The notes: generated by a model from the sequence alone, not told the origin. A stretch of DNA of 64,000 nucleotides from Desulfosporosinus sp049943955 (GCF_049943955.1 NZ_JBNFTW010000007.1:124001-188000); one strand, 5' to 3'; shown: positions 1 through 8,471, counted from the stretch's first letter. A program made the numbers and translations.

Positions 1-741
1 GGTGATGCGGTTGTTATTATTGATGCTGATCTGCAAGATCCGCCTGAGCAAATTGCCCGGATGGTTAAACTCTGGCAGGAAGGCTATGATGTGGTTTACG
101 GCAAGCGCAATCAGCGATCCGGGGAAACGTGGTTTAAACTCGTGACAGCCAAGTGCTTTTATAGGTTCCTTTCTGCAATGTCTGATGTTGATATCCCGGT
201 CGATACAGGAGATTTTCGGTTAATAGACAGAAAAGTTGCGGACGTGTTTTCCACGATGCAGGAAAAAAACCGATTTATCAGAGGAATGATTGCTTGGGTG
301 GGATTTAAGCAAACGTTCATCGAATACGATAGGGATAAGCGGTTTGCGGGAGAAACAAAATATCCTCTGAAGAAAATGTTGAAATTTGCAGCTGATGGGA
401 TATTTTCATTCTCTTCAAAACCATTGAAGTTAATGTCGACTTTGGGGTTTATAACCATATTCGTTGCTTTGCTGCTTATCGTCTACTCCTTAGTTCAAAA
501 GATAATCGGGAGAGCAACTATAACCGGTTGGACCTCCCTGATGGTCGCCATCACCTTTTTCAGTGGGGTACAGCTTTTATCGTTTGGCATTCTTGGCGAA
601 TATATAGCAAGAATTTATGACGAAAATAAACAGCGTCCTTTATATATTATCAAAAACAAGTACAATTTCCATGATAGTAACTTTCCGGGGATAGAGCCAA
701 GTCATCGTTTGCGCGTGCATATTGGAAAAGACAAAGGCTGA
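1..741 (+). CDS. GT2 family glycosyltransferase, 5' end cut by window edge
   Basis: The frame is open from base 1, so the gene starts outside the window. The first visible residues include DADLQDPPE, the donor-binding Asp-rich motif of the polyprenyl-phosphate glycosyltransferase (GtrB/DPM1-like) branch of GT2. After the catalytic part come two strongly hydrophobic segments (visible residues about 145-170 and 180-205), then a basic tail, as in GtrB-type enzymes that load a sugar onto undecaprenyl phosphate at the membrane. The family is clear. The sugar and final acceptor cannot be told. A terminator-like hairpin lies about 110 bp downstream. Confidence 0.85.
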   Translation, partial: GDAVVIIDADLQDPPEQIARMVKLWQEGYDVVYGKRNQRSGETWFKLVTAKCFYRFLSAMSDVDIPVDTGDFRLIDRKVADVFSTMQEKNRFIRGMIAWVGFKQTFIEYDRDKRFAGETKYPLKKMLKFAADGIFSFSSKPLKLMSTLGFITIFVALLLIVYSLVQKIIGRATITGWTSLMVAITFFSGVQLLSFGILGEYIARIYDENKQRPLYIIKNKYNFHDSNFPGIEPSHRLRVHIGKDKG

Positions 742-850
742 TGGTTGAAGCATCGATTAAGTAGAGACGACCTAAGGATTGACGCAGAGACTTAAATCCC
801 AGTTCTACTTCTAATATTTGTACAACACTTTTGTGTGGGATAAAATTACC

Positions 851-874
851 GGAGCGTTTGGACGCTCCTTTTAT
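851..874 (+). terminator. Rho-independent terminator after the glycosyltransferase
   Basis: A 7-bp GC-rich stem (GGAGCGT/ACGCTCC) with a 4-nt loop is followed by TTTTATT. It lies downstream of the glycosyltransferase and in front of the LysR relic. Confidence 0.6.
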
Positions 875-884
875 TCTTACATAA

Positions 885-1075
885 TTTCCAGTTCGGCAAT
901 GGTCTTCTTGCTGTTTTGCATTTTTCAGTACTACATTTTTATTTGTGCGGATAAATAAGGTTTCACCAATATTATGTTCCAGCTGCTTAATCCTGCTGGT
1001 GAAGGTAGATTGAACCACATGGAGCTGTTCCGCTGTTTTAGTAAGGTTTTTTGGCATAGCTAAGCAAATGAATGT
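885..1075 (-). pseudogene. LysR regulator N-terminal fragment (relic)
   Basis: Read on the minus strand, the frame gives the LysR winged-helix signature: TAEQLHVVQSTFTSRIKQLE followed by GETLFIRT. The start codon and first residues are missing, because the frame runs into the unrelated AraC fragment near 1065-1075. No effector-binding domain follows; the frame drifts into unrelated sequence after about 45 recognisable residues. It is a truncated, surely non-functional fragment. Confidence 0.7.
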
Positions 1076-1499
1076 AGGTTTTACGATTGCGGAATATATT
1101 CGCAACAGAAAATTGACGTTAGCTGCTCAAGAGCCGGCCATATCTTCGAATGTTAAAGTTCTAGACATTGCATTTAAGAATGGCTATGATTCCCCTGAAT
1201 CCTTTGCAAGAGCTTTCCGTAAAGCTCATGGAATTTCGCCATCTGAAGCGCGACAATCTGGAGTGAATCTCAAAGCATTTCCACGCATCTCTTTTCAATT
1301 ATCATTGAAGGGAGACAAGGATATGGATTACAAAATAGTCCAAAAGGAAGCTTTTCAAGTAATAGGTAAGGAGCTCACTGTATCCACAAAAAATCAAGAG
1401 CAATTACAGATGATCCCCCATTTCTGGGATGAATTGAAGCGAATGGAGTTACCCATGCCATCTCATAGAAATAACACAAATGATGAATGGTATATGTAG
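1060..1499 (+). pseudogene. AraC regulator / GyrI-like effector-domain fragment (relic)
   Basis: The frame begins inside the second half of an AraC-type DNA-binding domain (VLDIAFKNGYDSPESFARAF, then KAHGISPSEAR) and continues into the start of a GyrI-like effector-binding domain (MDYKIVQKEAFQVIGKEL...). The first HTH helix is missing upstream, and the GyrI-like domain stops after about 60 residues instead of about 150. It abuts the oppositely oriented LysR fragment, so a rearrangement joined two regulator pieces here. An ATG at 1323 has an AGGGAGACAAGG-type ribosome site, so a short peptide could still be made. Confidence 0.65.
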
Positions 1500-1601
1500 C
1501 TCATTCTTGGAATCATGATGAAAACGAAACATATTCTTTTTTTAAAGCGAATAGGAAAAAAGAGTTAAATACCAAAAATGAAAGTAGAAGGAGAATGAGG
1601 T

Positions 1602-2060
1602 ATGGCCCAGTTGGAGTACCGATTGCTGGATGAAGAAATGGGTTTTCCAGCACTTTTTGGGTATGAAAGCATACCGAAAGAAGAGGTGATTGCGCGCTGT
1701 TTATGTGATTACTTCGTAAAGGAATTTACAGTCTATGAGCTCACTTCATCTGCTAAAGAAGAATATTTGCAAGTGATTTATGTGAAAAAAGTGGAAGAAA
1801 AACCGAATTCTTTTACTCCAGGACAAATTTCGGGGATGGGATATATTTTGTTGGAGCTTCGGGAGTTCAGCGAGGAAGCAGAGCATTACCCCCTTCTTAA
1901 GACTCTGGAACTTGGGAATATGCAGGATTTACTTATGTATGCGGTAAGCCAATATATAAACTTTCAAGAGAGTGAATGGGAAAAGACGTCCTTTGAAATC
2001 GATGAGGATCGGCAAGTCTTTAGCCTATATTTAAAGAAGACAACTACAGTTAAGGCTTAA
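1602..2060 (+). CDS. Hypothetical protein, first gene of the GSP-synthase-like/DUF350 operon
   Basis: A 152-residue acidic soluble protein without signal peptide or membrane segment. I do not recognise its family. It starts at an ATG 7 nt after AGAAGGAGAATGAG, a good ribosome site. The C-terminal part (SFEIDEDRQVFSLYLKK) looks like beta strands. It lies 66 bp upstream of the Gly/Ser-rich protein and the GSP-synthase-like gene in the same direction, so it is probably co-transcribed. Small DUF proteins of unknown role commonly accompany YgiC/YjfC-type amidoligases; a link to any one of those families would need a profile search. Confidence 0.6.
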   Translation: MAQLEYRLLDEEMGFPALFGYESIPKEEVIARCLCDYFVKEFTVYELTSSAKEEYLQVIYVKKVEEKPNSFTPGQISGMGYILLELREFSEEAEHYPLLKTLELGNMQDLLMYAVSQYINFQESEWEKTSFEIDEDRQVFSLYLKKTTTVKA

Positions 2061-2126
2061 GGGATAAGGGTTAAACTCAAAAGACTACAATAAGAGTGAA
2101 CATAGTACCTAGAAAGAAGGGATAAG

Positions 2127-2615
2127 GTGACCAGGACACAACGCATGGTCGGGATTTTCTTGTCAACGGCTCTCGTAGTTGGCATTGTGGGCTATGGAAT
2201 AAAGGAAATATCTGAGGACCAACAAGAACAGCAGGGTATTATCGGTGGTGCAACAAATGGAGGAGGGACGGTTATTGTTGAGAACGAATCCCATGGAGGT
2301 CTTTTCTCGGGGTTTTTTGGACCGTTTGGTCCGTTCGGTCCCTTTGGCTATTTTAGCGGACGATCTTCTGGGTATTTCTCAGGAGTAAATTCGGGAGTAT
2401 CCTCAGGAACGTCCGGGAATGTGAAGACCCCTGCGTTCGGCTCATCGGAGAGTTCTTCAAGCACACAATCGCAAGGTACAGGAATTGCTGGTATATCCCC
2501 ATGGGGGAAATCGGGTTCGACAAGTTCCGGTTCCTCTTCTTCTAGTTTAAAGAGCGGGATTTCAAGTGGTAGTCATGGTGGGATTGGAAGCAGTAGCGGT
2601 GCCAGTGCCAGCTAG
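2127..2615 (+). CDS. Membrane-anchored Gly/Ser-rich low-complexity protein
   Basis: 162 residues starting at a GTG with the site GAAAGAAGG just upstream. Residues about 8-25 form one hydrophobic N-terminal segment (a signal anchor or uncleaved signal; no lipobox Cys is seen). The rest is low complexity: a Gly-rich stretch, three tandem FGP units near residues 65-75, then Ser-Gly repeats up to the C-terminus (GSSSGASAS). No enzyme domain can be seen. It sits directly before the GSP-synthase-like amidoligase, in the place where E. coli ygiB (DUF1190, also Ser-rich and membrane-anchored) lies before ygiC. It may be a YgiB-like analogue and a partner or substrate of the ligase; that role is inference. 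Confidence 0.65.
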   Translation: MTRTQRMVGIFLSTALVVGIVGYGIKEISEDQQEQQGIIGGATNGGGTVIVENESHGGLFSGFFGPFGPFGPFGYFSGRSSGYFSGVNSGVSSGTSGNVKTPAFGSSESSSSTQSQGTGIAGISPWGKSGSTSSGSSSSSLKSGISSGSHGGIGSSSGASAS

Positions 2616-2660
2616 TTGTCAATAAAATTGGATTTAAGATTGAAGGGGGAAAGTTAAACC

Positions 2661-3899
2661 GTGCAGAGGTGTCCATACCCAGAGGTTCGTGAAAAGTTTT
2701 ACGGGTCCATTCGTGAGGTTTTCTCCTGGGACTGGATCGATGGAAATGAATATGGCTTAGCTGGAATCCACTATATTAACGAGGAGTTTCGCCAGGAAAT
2801 TGCTTTGGCAACGGAAGAACTTGGAAAAATTTATGCAAAAACTATCGTGATGGTTCAGCAAAGTCCCGAAAGTTTGCTTGAAATGTTGGGACTCCCCACA
2901 GAAACGTTTCAGGCGATTCGGCTCCCGATCTTGCCAGAAATTCCGACGACGATCGGTCGCTTTGATTTTGCGCATACCGCACAGGGGATTAAAATGCTGG
3001 AATTTAATGCAGATACCCCCACAAGTGTGGTCGAAGCATTTTATACAAATGGTAAAGCGTGTGAGTTTTTTGGTGCAGGCAACCCCAATTTAGGGATGGA
3101 GCAGGACCTCACAGATGCTTTTCAGGGGATTGTCGAACGCTATCAGGGGTTAGGCTACCCGATAGAAAATATCGTTTTTAGCGCCTTGGATTGGCATGAA
3201 GAGGATAAGGGAACAGTCGAGTACCTATTGAAAAGGTCGGACCTGCCTGGTCGATTTGTCCCACTGGAAAATCTCAGAGTGATTGAGGATGAACTTTGTG
3301 CGCTTATCGAAGGAGACTACCAGAAAATTGATGTTTGGTACCGGCTTCATGCGCTGGAAAAAATGGCTGAAGAGAAGGATGAGGATGGGTATCCCACAGG
3401 AGCCCATGTTCTTGATCTAATCGCCCGAGGAAGATTGGCGATTATCAATCCCCCGGCAGCGTTCATTGCCCAGACTAAGGCGATGCAAGCTTTGATATGG
3501 GGTTTGCATGAGGCAAAAATGTTCTATACGGAGGTTGAGCATGAAATTATTGAGCGCTATATGCTCCCGACTTATCTGGAAAATCCTTTTTTAGGGAAAG
3601 AACCCTTTGTGGCTAAACCCATTTATGGGAGAGAAGGAGGAGCTGTCAGTATTTTTCAAGCAGATGGCAGCGTACTAGAGAAAGACAGGGACGAAATGTA
3701 TTGGGAGCAACCGATGATCTATCAGAAGTTCGTGGAGCTGGAGGAAGTGGAAAGCATGACAGTGACTGGCCCTTATAAGGGACGATTGCTCTGGGGATCT
3801 TTTCTCGTCGGAGGAAAGGCCTCGGCGATCAGTGCAAGAATCGGGGAGCGAATCACAGGTAATCTATCTTGCTTTTTGCCGTCGGGATATAAGAAATAA
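2661..3899 (+). CDS. Glutathionylspermidine synthase family (YgiC/YjfC-like) ATP-grasp amidoligase
   Basis: 412 residues from a GTG preceded by GAAGGGGGAAAG. Family landmarks are RFDFAHTAQGIKMLEFNADT (about residues 95-115, the conserved substrate/Mg segment of the GSP_synth fold) and KPIYGREGGAVSIF (about 320-333, the ATP-grasp nucleotide-binding loop). It has only the synthetase domain; the amidase half of E. coli Gss is absent, as in YgiC and YjfC. Family knowledge: ATP-dependent formation of an amide between a carboxylate and an amine. The physiological substrates of this branch are not established. DUF350 follows 24 bp downstream, the usual partner. Confidence 0.85.
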   Translation: MQRCPYPEVREKFYGSIREVFSWDWIDGNEYGLAGIHYINEEFRQEIALATEELGKIYAKTIVMVQQSPESLLEMLGLPTETFQAIRLPILPEIPTTIGRFDFAHTAQGIKMLEFNADTPTSVVEAFYTNGKACEFFGAGNPNLGMEQDLTDAFQGIVERYQGLGYPIENIVFSALDWHEEDKGTVEYLLKRSDLPGRFVPLENLRVIEDELCALIEGDYQKIDVWYRLHALEKMAEEKDEDGYPTGAHVLDLIARGRLAIINPPAAFIAQTKAMQALIWGLHEAKMFYTEVEHEIIERYMLPTYLENPFLGKEPFVAKPIYGREGGAVSIFQADGSVLEKDRDEMYWEQPMIYQKFVELEEVESMTVTGPYKGRLLWGSFLVGGKASAISARIGERITGNLSCFLPSGYKK

Positions 3900-3923
3900 G
3901 GAGTGGGAGAGAGGGGCTATTGT

Positions 3924-4349
3924 ATGCTATTAATTAATTTCCTTAAGTACTTGGGAGTCACTTTACCATTGATGGTTTTTGCTATTTTTTTATTCACTTT
4001 AACGACACCTTATCAGGAATTTAAAATCATGTTTGATGGTGATGATTTGGAGAATCCGTTAAAGGTAGCATCAGCCAAAGCCGTCGCTTTCGATTTAGGG
4101 GGTAAGATACTCGGTATTTCGTTATTGCTGGCTTCAGCGATCTATCATGCAGTTAGTTTGTGGGATTTGGTGGTTTGGGCTTTAACGGGGATCGTTTTTC
4201 TTGTTGGAATTTATTATCTATTTGAACTTTTGACTCCGGGAATTACGATTCGGAAAGAAATACCGAATGGGAATGTAGGCGTCGGGATCTTTTCGTTTTG
4301 TTTAAGTTTGGCTACTGGGGTTTTAATGGCGGCTTTGATTAGCTATTAA
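3924..4349 (+). CDS. DUF350 family membrane protein
   Basis: About 141 residues with four hydrophobic segments (roughly residues 3-25, 48-70, 75-98 and 115-140) arranged as two repeats, as in DUF350/YjfL. An in-frame GTG at 3903 would add seven residues, but the ATG at 3924 has the better-spaced GAGAGAGGGG site. It lies immediately after the GSP-synthase-like gene, a conserved pairing in many bacteria (yjfL-yjfC, ygiC clusters). It is probably an inner-membrane component of the same unknown process. Confidence 0.75.
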   Translation: MLLINFLKYLGVTLPLMVFAIFLFTLTTPYQEFKIMFDGDDLENPLKVASAKAVAFDLGGKILGISLLLASAIYHAVSLWDLVVWALTGIVFLVGIYYLFELLTPGITIRKEIPNGNVGVGIFSFCLSLATGVLMAALISY

Positions 4350-4895
4350 TTAGATTTCCCTTCTCTGTACCATTGGTTTCGGGGATGGGGAATTATTGAA
4401 ATAGTCAAGAGTAAAGGCAGGGGTTGTGTGATGAAATGAGCTTCATTCAAACTTGCGAGAGCGGGGTTAAAAACAAGTAATCAAACCGGCTTTGTGGTAA
4501 ATGTAATCCAGGGTAATATATGCTCTGGATTTTGCACTTTGAACGTGACAAATGCTGGGCTTTTCGACGTTTATAGTTATCATCTTAAGCATTGTTAACG
4601 ACGGTGCTTTTTTGTTTTGCGCACTACATCGTTAAAAGGCTTTAGAAATCGTAAGAAAGGGTAAAATTAAGGATTGAGCGAGTAAATCATTGTAGGATCA
4701 AAAATATAGCTAAATTTGGGGAATATTCTATCAATTACAGATATGAAAAATACCAAAATACAAAATTGAAATGGGAACCACAAATATGTGACATGGGTTT
4801 CTTTTTTAATCTAGTTTTTAATAGAGTGTAGACTCTACGGGGCGTGGATTGTTTTCATTATAGGCAACTTATACAATAAAGCCGAGGTGAACAAA
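4350..4895. other. Intergenic region between two operons
   Basis: No credible gene. It holds a dispersed terminator-like repeat (4555-4615) and an AT-rich stretch (about 4640-4895) that probably carries the promoter of the GIY-YIG/MoxR operon. Confidence 0.5.
4555..4615 (+). repeat. Dispersed terminator-like repeat, copy 1
   Basis: The segment begins GGGCTTTTCGACGTTTATAG and ends GACGGTGCTTTTTTG. A near-identical segment lies at 16823-16885. The second half can fold as a weak hairpin (AAGC...GCTT) ending in a T-run. It may be a terminator or a small repeated intergenic element. Confidence 0.5.
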
Positions 4896-5240
4896 ATGGA
4901 TATAAAAAGAAAAAAGCAACTTCTTGAGGAATATAAAAACAGACAACCCGAAATGGGTGTGATTTCTTACCGTTGCATAGCGACCAATGAGTCTTTCTTG
5001 GGTATTTCCAAAGATACAAAGGCTGATTTTAATAGTACCAGCGCCAAACTTGATGGAAACTATCATCCTAACAAAAGGCTCCTAGAACTTTGGAATCATT
5101 ATGGCATGAAAGGCTTTGAGCTTTCCGTAATGAAAGTCCTTAAATATGAAAACCCTGCCGACGATCATACCGCCGAACTGGAAGCGCTGCGTGAGCAGTG
5201 TCTGGAACAGGACAAACAAGCAAGGAGGATTTGGAAATGA
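4896..5240 (+). CDS. Degenerate GIY-YIG superfamily protein
   Basis: 114 residues from the ATG at 4896, with GAGGTG spaced 6 nt upstream (a GTG at 4887 lies inside that site and is less likely). The order of elements fits small GIY-YIG domains: a strand GVISYRCIATNESFLGIS where GIY and YIG would fall, then HPNKRLLELWNHYG, then GFELSVMKVLKYE. The GIY and YIG triplets are changed to GVI and FLG, so nuclease activity is doubtful. The C-terminal 25 residues are charged and helical. Its stop overlaps the next start by 4 nt (ATGA), so it is translationally coupled to the DUF6530-like gene. Confidence 0.6.
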   Translation: MDIKRKKQLLEEYKNRQPEMGVISYRCIATNESFLGISKDTKADFNSTSAKLDGNYHPNKRLLELWNHYGMKGFELSVMKVLKYENPADDHTAELEALREQCLEQDKQARRIWK

Positions 5241-5695
5241 ACAAGGATATTGTAATGATTGCCGATCAGTATGACCGCATCGATGGGAGAAACGCTTATA
5301 AGTCAGATATCAAACGGCTGACATTGGGCGCACCAACTTTGGAAATCAACAAGAATATGCAAATTGCAGTGCAAATCTGGAAACAAGCAGCGAACGGTGA
5401 ATTAGAAATCAGCACTGAGCTGCCTATTCATCAGGTGCTTGATCTGATGATTTTTCTTAGCCGCACTCTGCTGTATTTTCGTGAAGCCTATAGGATGCCG
5501 CTGTTATACGACCCGGAGAAACCTGCAGTGGAACGGATTGGCGTGCAGGGCGGCGTTATGCCAATCGCAGTCTATACCGAGAATCCGAATATAGACCAGG
5601 ATATTCAAAAGTTTTCACAGGCGCTAAGCGATTTAGGAGAGCTGAATGGCGAACGGCTACGTGTTCTGTCCCGTATATTTGAGGAAATGGAGTAA
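5237..5695 (+). CDS. DUF6530-like protein
   Basis: 152 residues; the ATG at 5237 overlaps the previous stop and follows AAGGAGG. The segment ADQYDRIDGRNAYKSDIKRL, together with ELPIHQVLDLMIFLSR, matches my memory of the DUF6530 family; I hold this as probable, not certain. No catalytic motif is evident. It is soluble, with no signal peptide. The gene lies between the GIY-YIG-like gene (overlapping) and the MoxR-VWA ATPase (7 nt away), so it is a fixed part of this operon and perhaps a client or adaptor of the ATPase. Confidence 0.6.
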   Translation: MNKDIVMIADQYDRIDGRNAYKSDIKRLTLGAPTLEINKNMQIAVQIWKQAANGELEISTELPIHQVLDLMIFLSRTLLYFREAYRMPLLYDPEKPAVERIGVQGGVMPIAVYTENPNIDQDIQKFSQALSDLGELNGERLRVLSRIFEEME

Positions 5696-5702
5696 TTTTA
5701 AA

Positions 5703-7739
5703 ATGGAAAACAAATGGCTTCTGTCCCCTGCCAGACAGTTGACGGAAGAAGAAATATCTCTTGTCTGGCAAAAGCCTGTCACCCACATTGAAAGTGACGC
5801 TGAACGCCGCATTTGTTCAGAAGTAAAGCGCAATTGGACGCGCGGTGAAATGAAAATTACAAATATCCTTTTAGAAGGAGATGCCGGTTCCGGCAAGACA
5901 CAGCTTGCCAAAGCCCTCTCCGCTGACTTTGGACTTCCCTATACGAAGGTGACCTGTTTTGCGGATATGGATAAATCCGACGTATTAGGTTCTATCCTGC
6001 CGGTGCTGCCGGAGGATGAAAATAATTCTAAAGGCGTAACTTATAAATATTATCCCTCAGAAATTGTGCGAGCTTATGAAAACGGCTGGTTGCTGGAAAT
6101 TCAAGAGCCTACAGTAATTCGTGATGCAGCGGTGCTGATGGCACTGAACTCGGCGTTGGAGGCGGACGGTAGCATCAATCTGCCTACTCGGATTGTGCAT
6201 CGTCATCCTGATTTTATCGCTGTCATTACTACAAATCGGGGCTACAATGGCTGCCGCCCGTTGAACGAGGCCCTGCGTGACCGTGTGCAGCACAGTGAAA
6301 AGATGGATTTACCCCCCATCGAAGTTATGTCGACAAGAGCGGCGGCTAAAACCGGCTGTACTGATGAAGAATTGCTGTTGATCTTTGCCCGTGTTATTGT
6401 TTTATTGGATCAAACCGCCAAGGCAAACGCTATCAAGGGTGTTGCAGGTATGCGTTCCTATTTTTTCTTGGTGGACGCTGTACTTCAGGGCTCAGAGACG
6501 GTAAATGCACTATATCACAAGGTAATTTATAAAATCACTACCGACCCCGATGAAATCGTTATTCTGGAACAAGCCTTATCAAAGCATGGGGTGTTGTCAG
6601 AACTGGAAGAGATATCGGAACGGCAAATCAAAACCAACGGCCAGGTTATGGAAATCCATACAGAAGAAACTATGGAGACAGAGTTCTTTAACACTATTCA
6701 GGATGACATCCCGGCAGTATCCCTGCGAAAGTCAGCTGACAACGAAGGTTATTCAAATGATGACGCGGAAAACGCAGCCGATACGCAAAGCTCAGACCAC
6801 GGCGACGACGGAGACCCTATCTATCACGAGTTGCAACAAAAAACCAAAGTGGAATTGGAGCAGCAAAGGCGAGATTTTCGCAAACATCTGAACCGGCAAG
6901 CGCGGGAAATTGTAAAGGGTTCTTCTCATGAGAAAGTCAATCTGATTGTTCACAGACCGGAAGCAACGATCGCCCATCACTGTGAATATCAACAGATTGC
7001 ATCGACGCTACTGCCAATAATCCGGGAGTTGGTACGAAAAACTGTTCCGCTGTTGGAACACGAAATATCCACGGAGTTTGCGAAATCTCGTCTTTACGGG
7101 ACGAAATTCCATGCGGAAAAGTTGGCTTCCCCTGATTTTTACTATTACTCCCATAAATGTCTGCCGGATGAAGAACCTTCACTTACGGTGGCATTACGAA
7201 TTGATGAATCGGCCTCTATGAGCGCCTTTGGGCGGTTGGATGCTGCAAAGCAGGCTGCTGTTGCCGTTTATGAATTTTGTGAAAGCTGCAAAATACCCAT
7301 GCTGATTTACGGGGATACTGCAGACCGCTCATCTCTGGAGAAGATGTCGCTTTACTCCTATATCGACTACGAAAATCCTGCCCTGAACGACAAGTATTGC
7401 CTTATGGCGATACAAGGACACAGCAACAACCGGGATGGCATGGCGCTGCGAATCCTGGCAGAAAAACTAATGAAAGCACCGCAAAAGACGAAGCTGCTCA
7501 TCAGTATCAGCGACGGTCAGCCAAAAGCTATGCCAAACTATACCGGTGAGACAGCCATAACTGATATGAAAGAAGTAATACAGGAATATAAGCGCAAAGG
7601 GATAGTGTTTCTAGCTGCTGCCATAGGGCAGGATAAAGAGACTATTTGTGATATTTACGGACAAGAACACTTTTTAGATATCACCGATTTACGACAGCTT
7701 CCAACACGGCTGGTTCAAGTTATTGCTAAATATCTATAG
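5703..7739 (+). CDS. MoxR-type AAA+ ATPase fused to a C-terminal VWA domain
   Basis: 678 residues from the ATG at 5703. The N-terminal AAA+ domain has Walker A GDAGSGKT (residues 59-66), a Walker-B-like segment WLLEIQEP, and sensor-1-type ITTNRGYNG, closest to the MoxR/cobaltochelatase/midasin group. A charged acidic linker with Asp/Glu runs about residues 330-385. The C-terminal von Willebrand A domain has an intact MIDAS DESAS (Asp501, Ser503, Ser505) and ISISDGQPKA. ATPase and VWA modules in one chain recall ChlD/NorD-like systems, which remodel a partner or insert a metal. The partner is not known. It is the core of a four-gene operon. Confidence 0.8.
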   Translation: MENKWLLSPARQLTEEEISLVWQKPVTHIESDAERRICSEVKRNWTRGEMKITNILLEGDAGSGKTQLAKALSADFGLPYTKVTCFADMDKSDVLGSILPVLPEDENNSKGVTYKYYPSEIVRAYENGWLLEIQEPTVIRDAAVLMALNSALEADGSINLPTRIVHRHPDFIAVITTNRGYNGCRPLNEALRDRVQHSEKMDLPPIEVMSTRAAAKTGCTDEELLLIFARVIVLLDQTAKANAIKGVAGMRSYFFLVDAVLQGSETVNALYHKVIYKITTDPDEIVILEQALSKHGVLSELEEISERQIKTNGQVMEIHTEETMETEFFNTIQDDIPAVSLRKSADNEGYSNDDAENAADTQSSDHGDDGDPIYHELQQKTKVELEQQRRDFRKHLNRQAREIVKGSSHEKVNLIVHRPEATIAHHCEYQQIASTLLPIIRELVRKTVPLLEHEISTEFAKSRLYGTKFHAEKLASPDFYYYSHKCLPDEEPSLTVALRIDESASMSAFGRLDAAKQAAVAVYEFCESCKIPMLIYGDTADRSSLEKMSLYSYIDYENPALNDKYCLMAIQGHSNNRDGMALRILAEKLMKAPQKTKLLISISDGQPKAMPNYTGETAITDMKEVIQEYKRKGIVFLAAAIGQDKETICDIYGQEHFLDITDLRQLPTRLVQVIAKYL

Positions 7740-7774
7740 CATAGATAAACTCTTAACAACTGGAGGTGATTAAT

Positions 7775-8371
7775 GTGGATTGTGCGAAGGTTGGGCGTTT
7801 AATTTTTCATCTGCGAAAAGAAAAGGGTCTGACACAGCAACAGGTTGCAGATTTATTGAATATCAGCAATAAGACCATATCTAAATGGGAGTGCGGTTTG
7901 GGTTGTCCCGATGTTACGCTCTGGTCTGAGCTTTCAGAAGTACTAGGGGCAGATATTCAGAATATGCTGGAGGGTAAACTTGATCCCAACCTGCCTGATG
8001 TGGGAAAGATTTTTAAAACTCAATTTTATGTATGCCCCGCCTGCGGAAACATTCTGACAAGTACAGGGAACGCCTCCATTACCTGCTGTGGCCGAAAACT
8101 ACGGCCGCTAAAGCCCGTGCCCTACACAGCAGAACATGAAATTACAATAGAAGAAATGGACATGGACTACTACGTTTCTATTCGTCATATTATGACGAAA
8201 GACCACTATATCACTTTTGTGGCGTATGTGCTTTACGATAGAGTCCTTCTTATCCGCTTGTATCCTGAGCAAAGTGCAGAAGCCCGTATTCCAATGATTA
8301 AAAAGGGTGGAGATTTATATTTGTATTGTACAAAGCATGGTCTGCAAAAATACTCTGATCTTTGTAACTAA
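7775..8371 (+). CDS. XRE-type HTH fused to a desulfoferrodoxin (superoxide reductase) module
   Basis: About 198 residues from the GTG at 7775, six nt after GGAGGTGAT (a GTG at 7766 lies inside that site). Residues 5-57 form an XRE helix-turn-helix (GLTQQQVADLLNISNKTISK). Then comes a rubredoxin-like Dx domain with Cys87, Cys90, Cys104, Cys105 (YVCPACGN...TCCG). A neelaredoxin-like domain follows, with His121, His138, His144, Cys185 and His188 (HIMTKDHYI, YCTKHG). These are all the Fe ligands of a class I superoxide reductase. The residue corresponding to the catalytic Lys of EKHVP is Glu. The fusion suggests a redox-sensing repressor or activator of this operon (inference). Confidence 0.8.
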   Translation: MDCAKVGRLIFHLRKEKGLTQQQVADLLNISNKTISKWECGLGCPDVTLWSELSEVLGADIQNMLEGKLDPNLPDVGKIFKTQFYVCPACGNILTSTGNASITCCGRKLRPLKPVPYTAEHEITIEEMDMDYYVSIRHIMTKDHYITFVAYVLYDRVLLIRLYPEQSAEARIPMIKKGGDLYLYCTKHGLQKYSDLCN

Positions 8372-8471
8372 CAACTATGCACTTTCACTAGGGCATATAA
8401 AATAGCAAGCAATCCTTAAGGAATAGTTGCCTTGAAATGAAGTTTTGGCCATTATAACTAAGAAGCGCATA

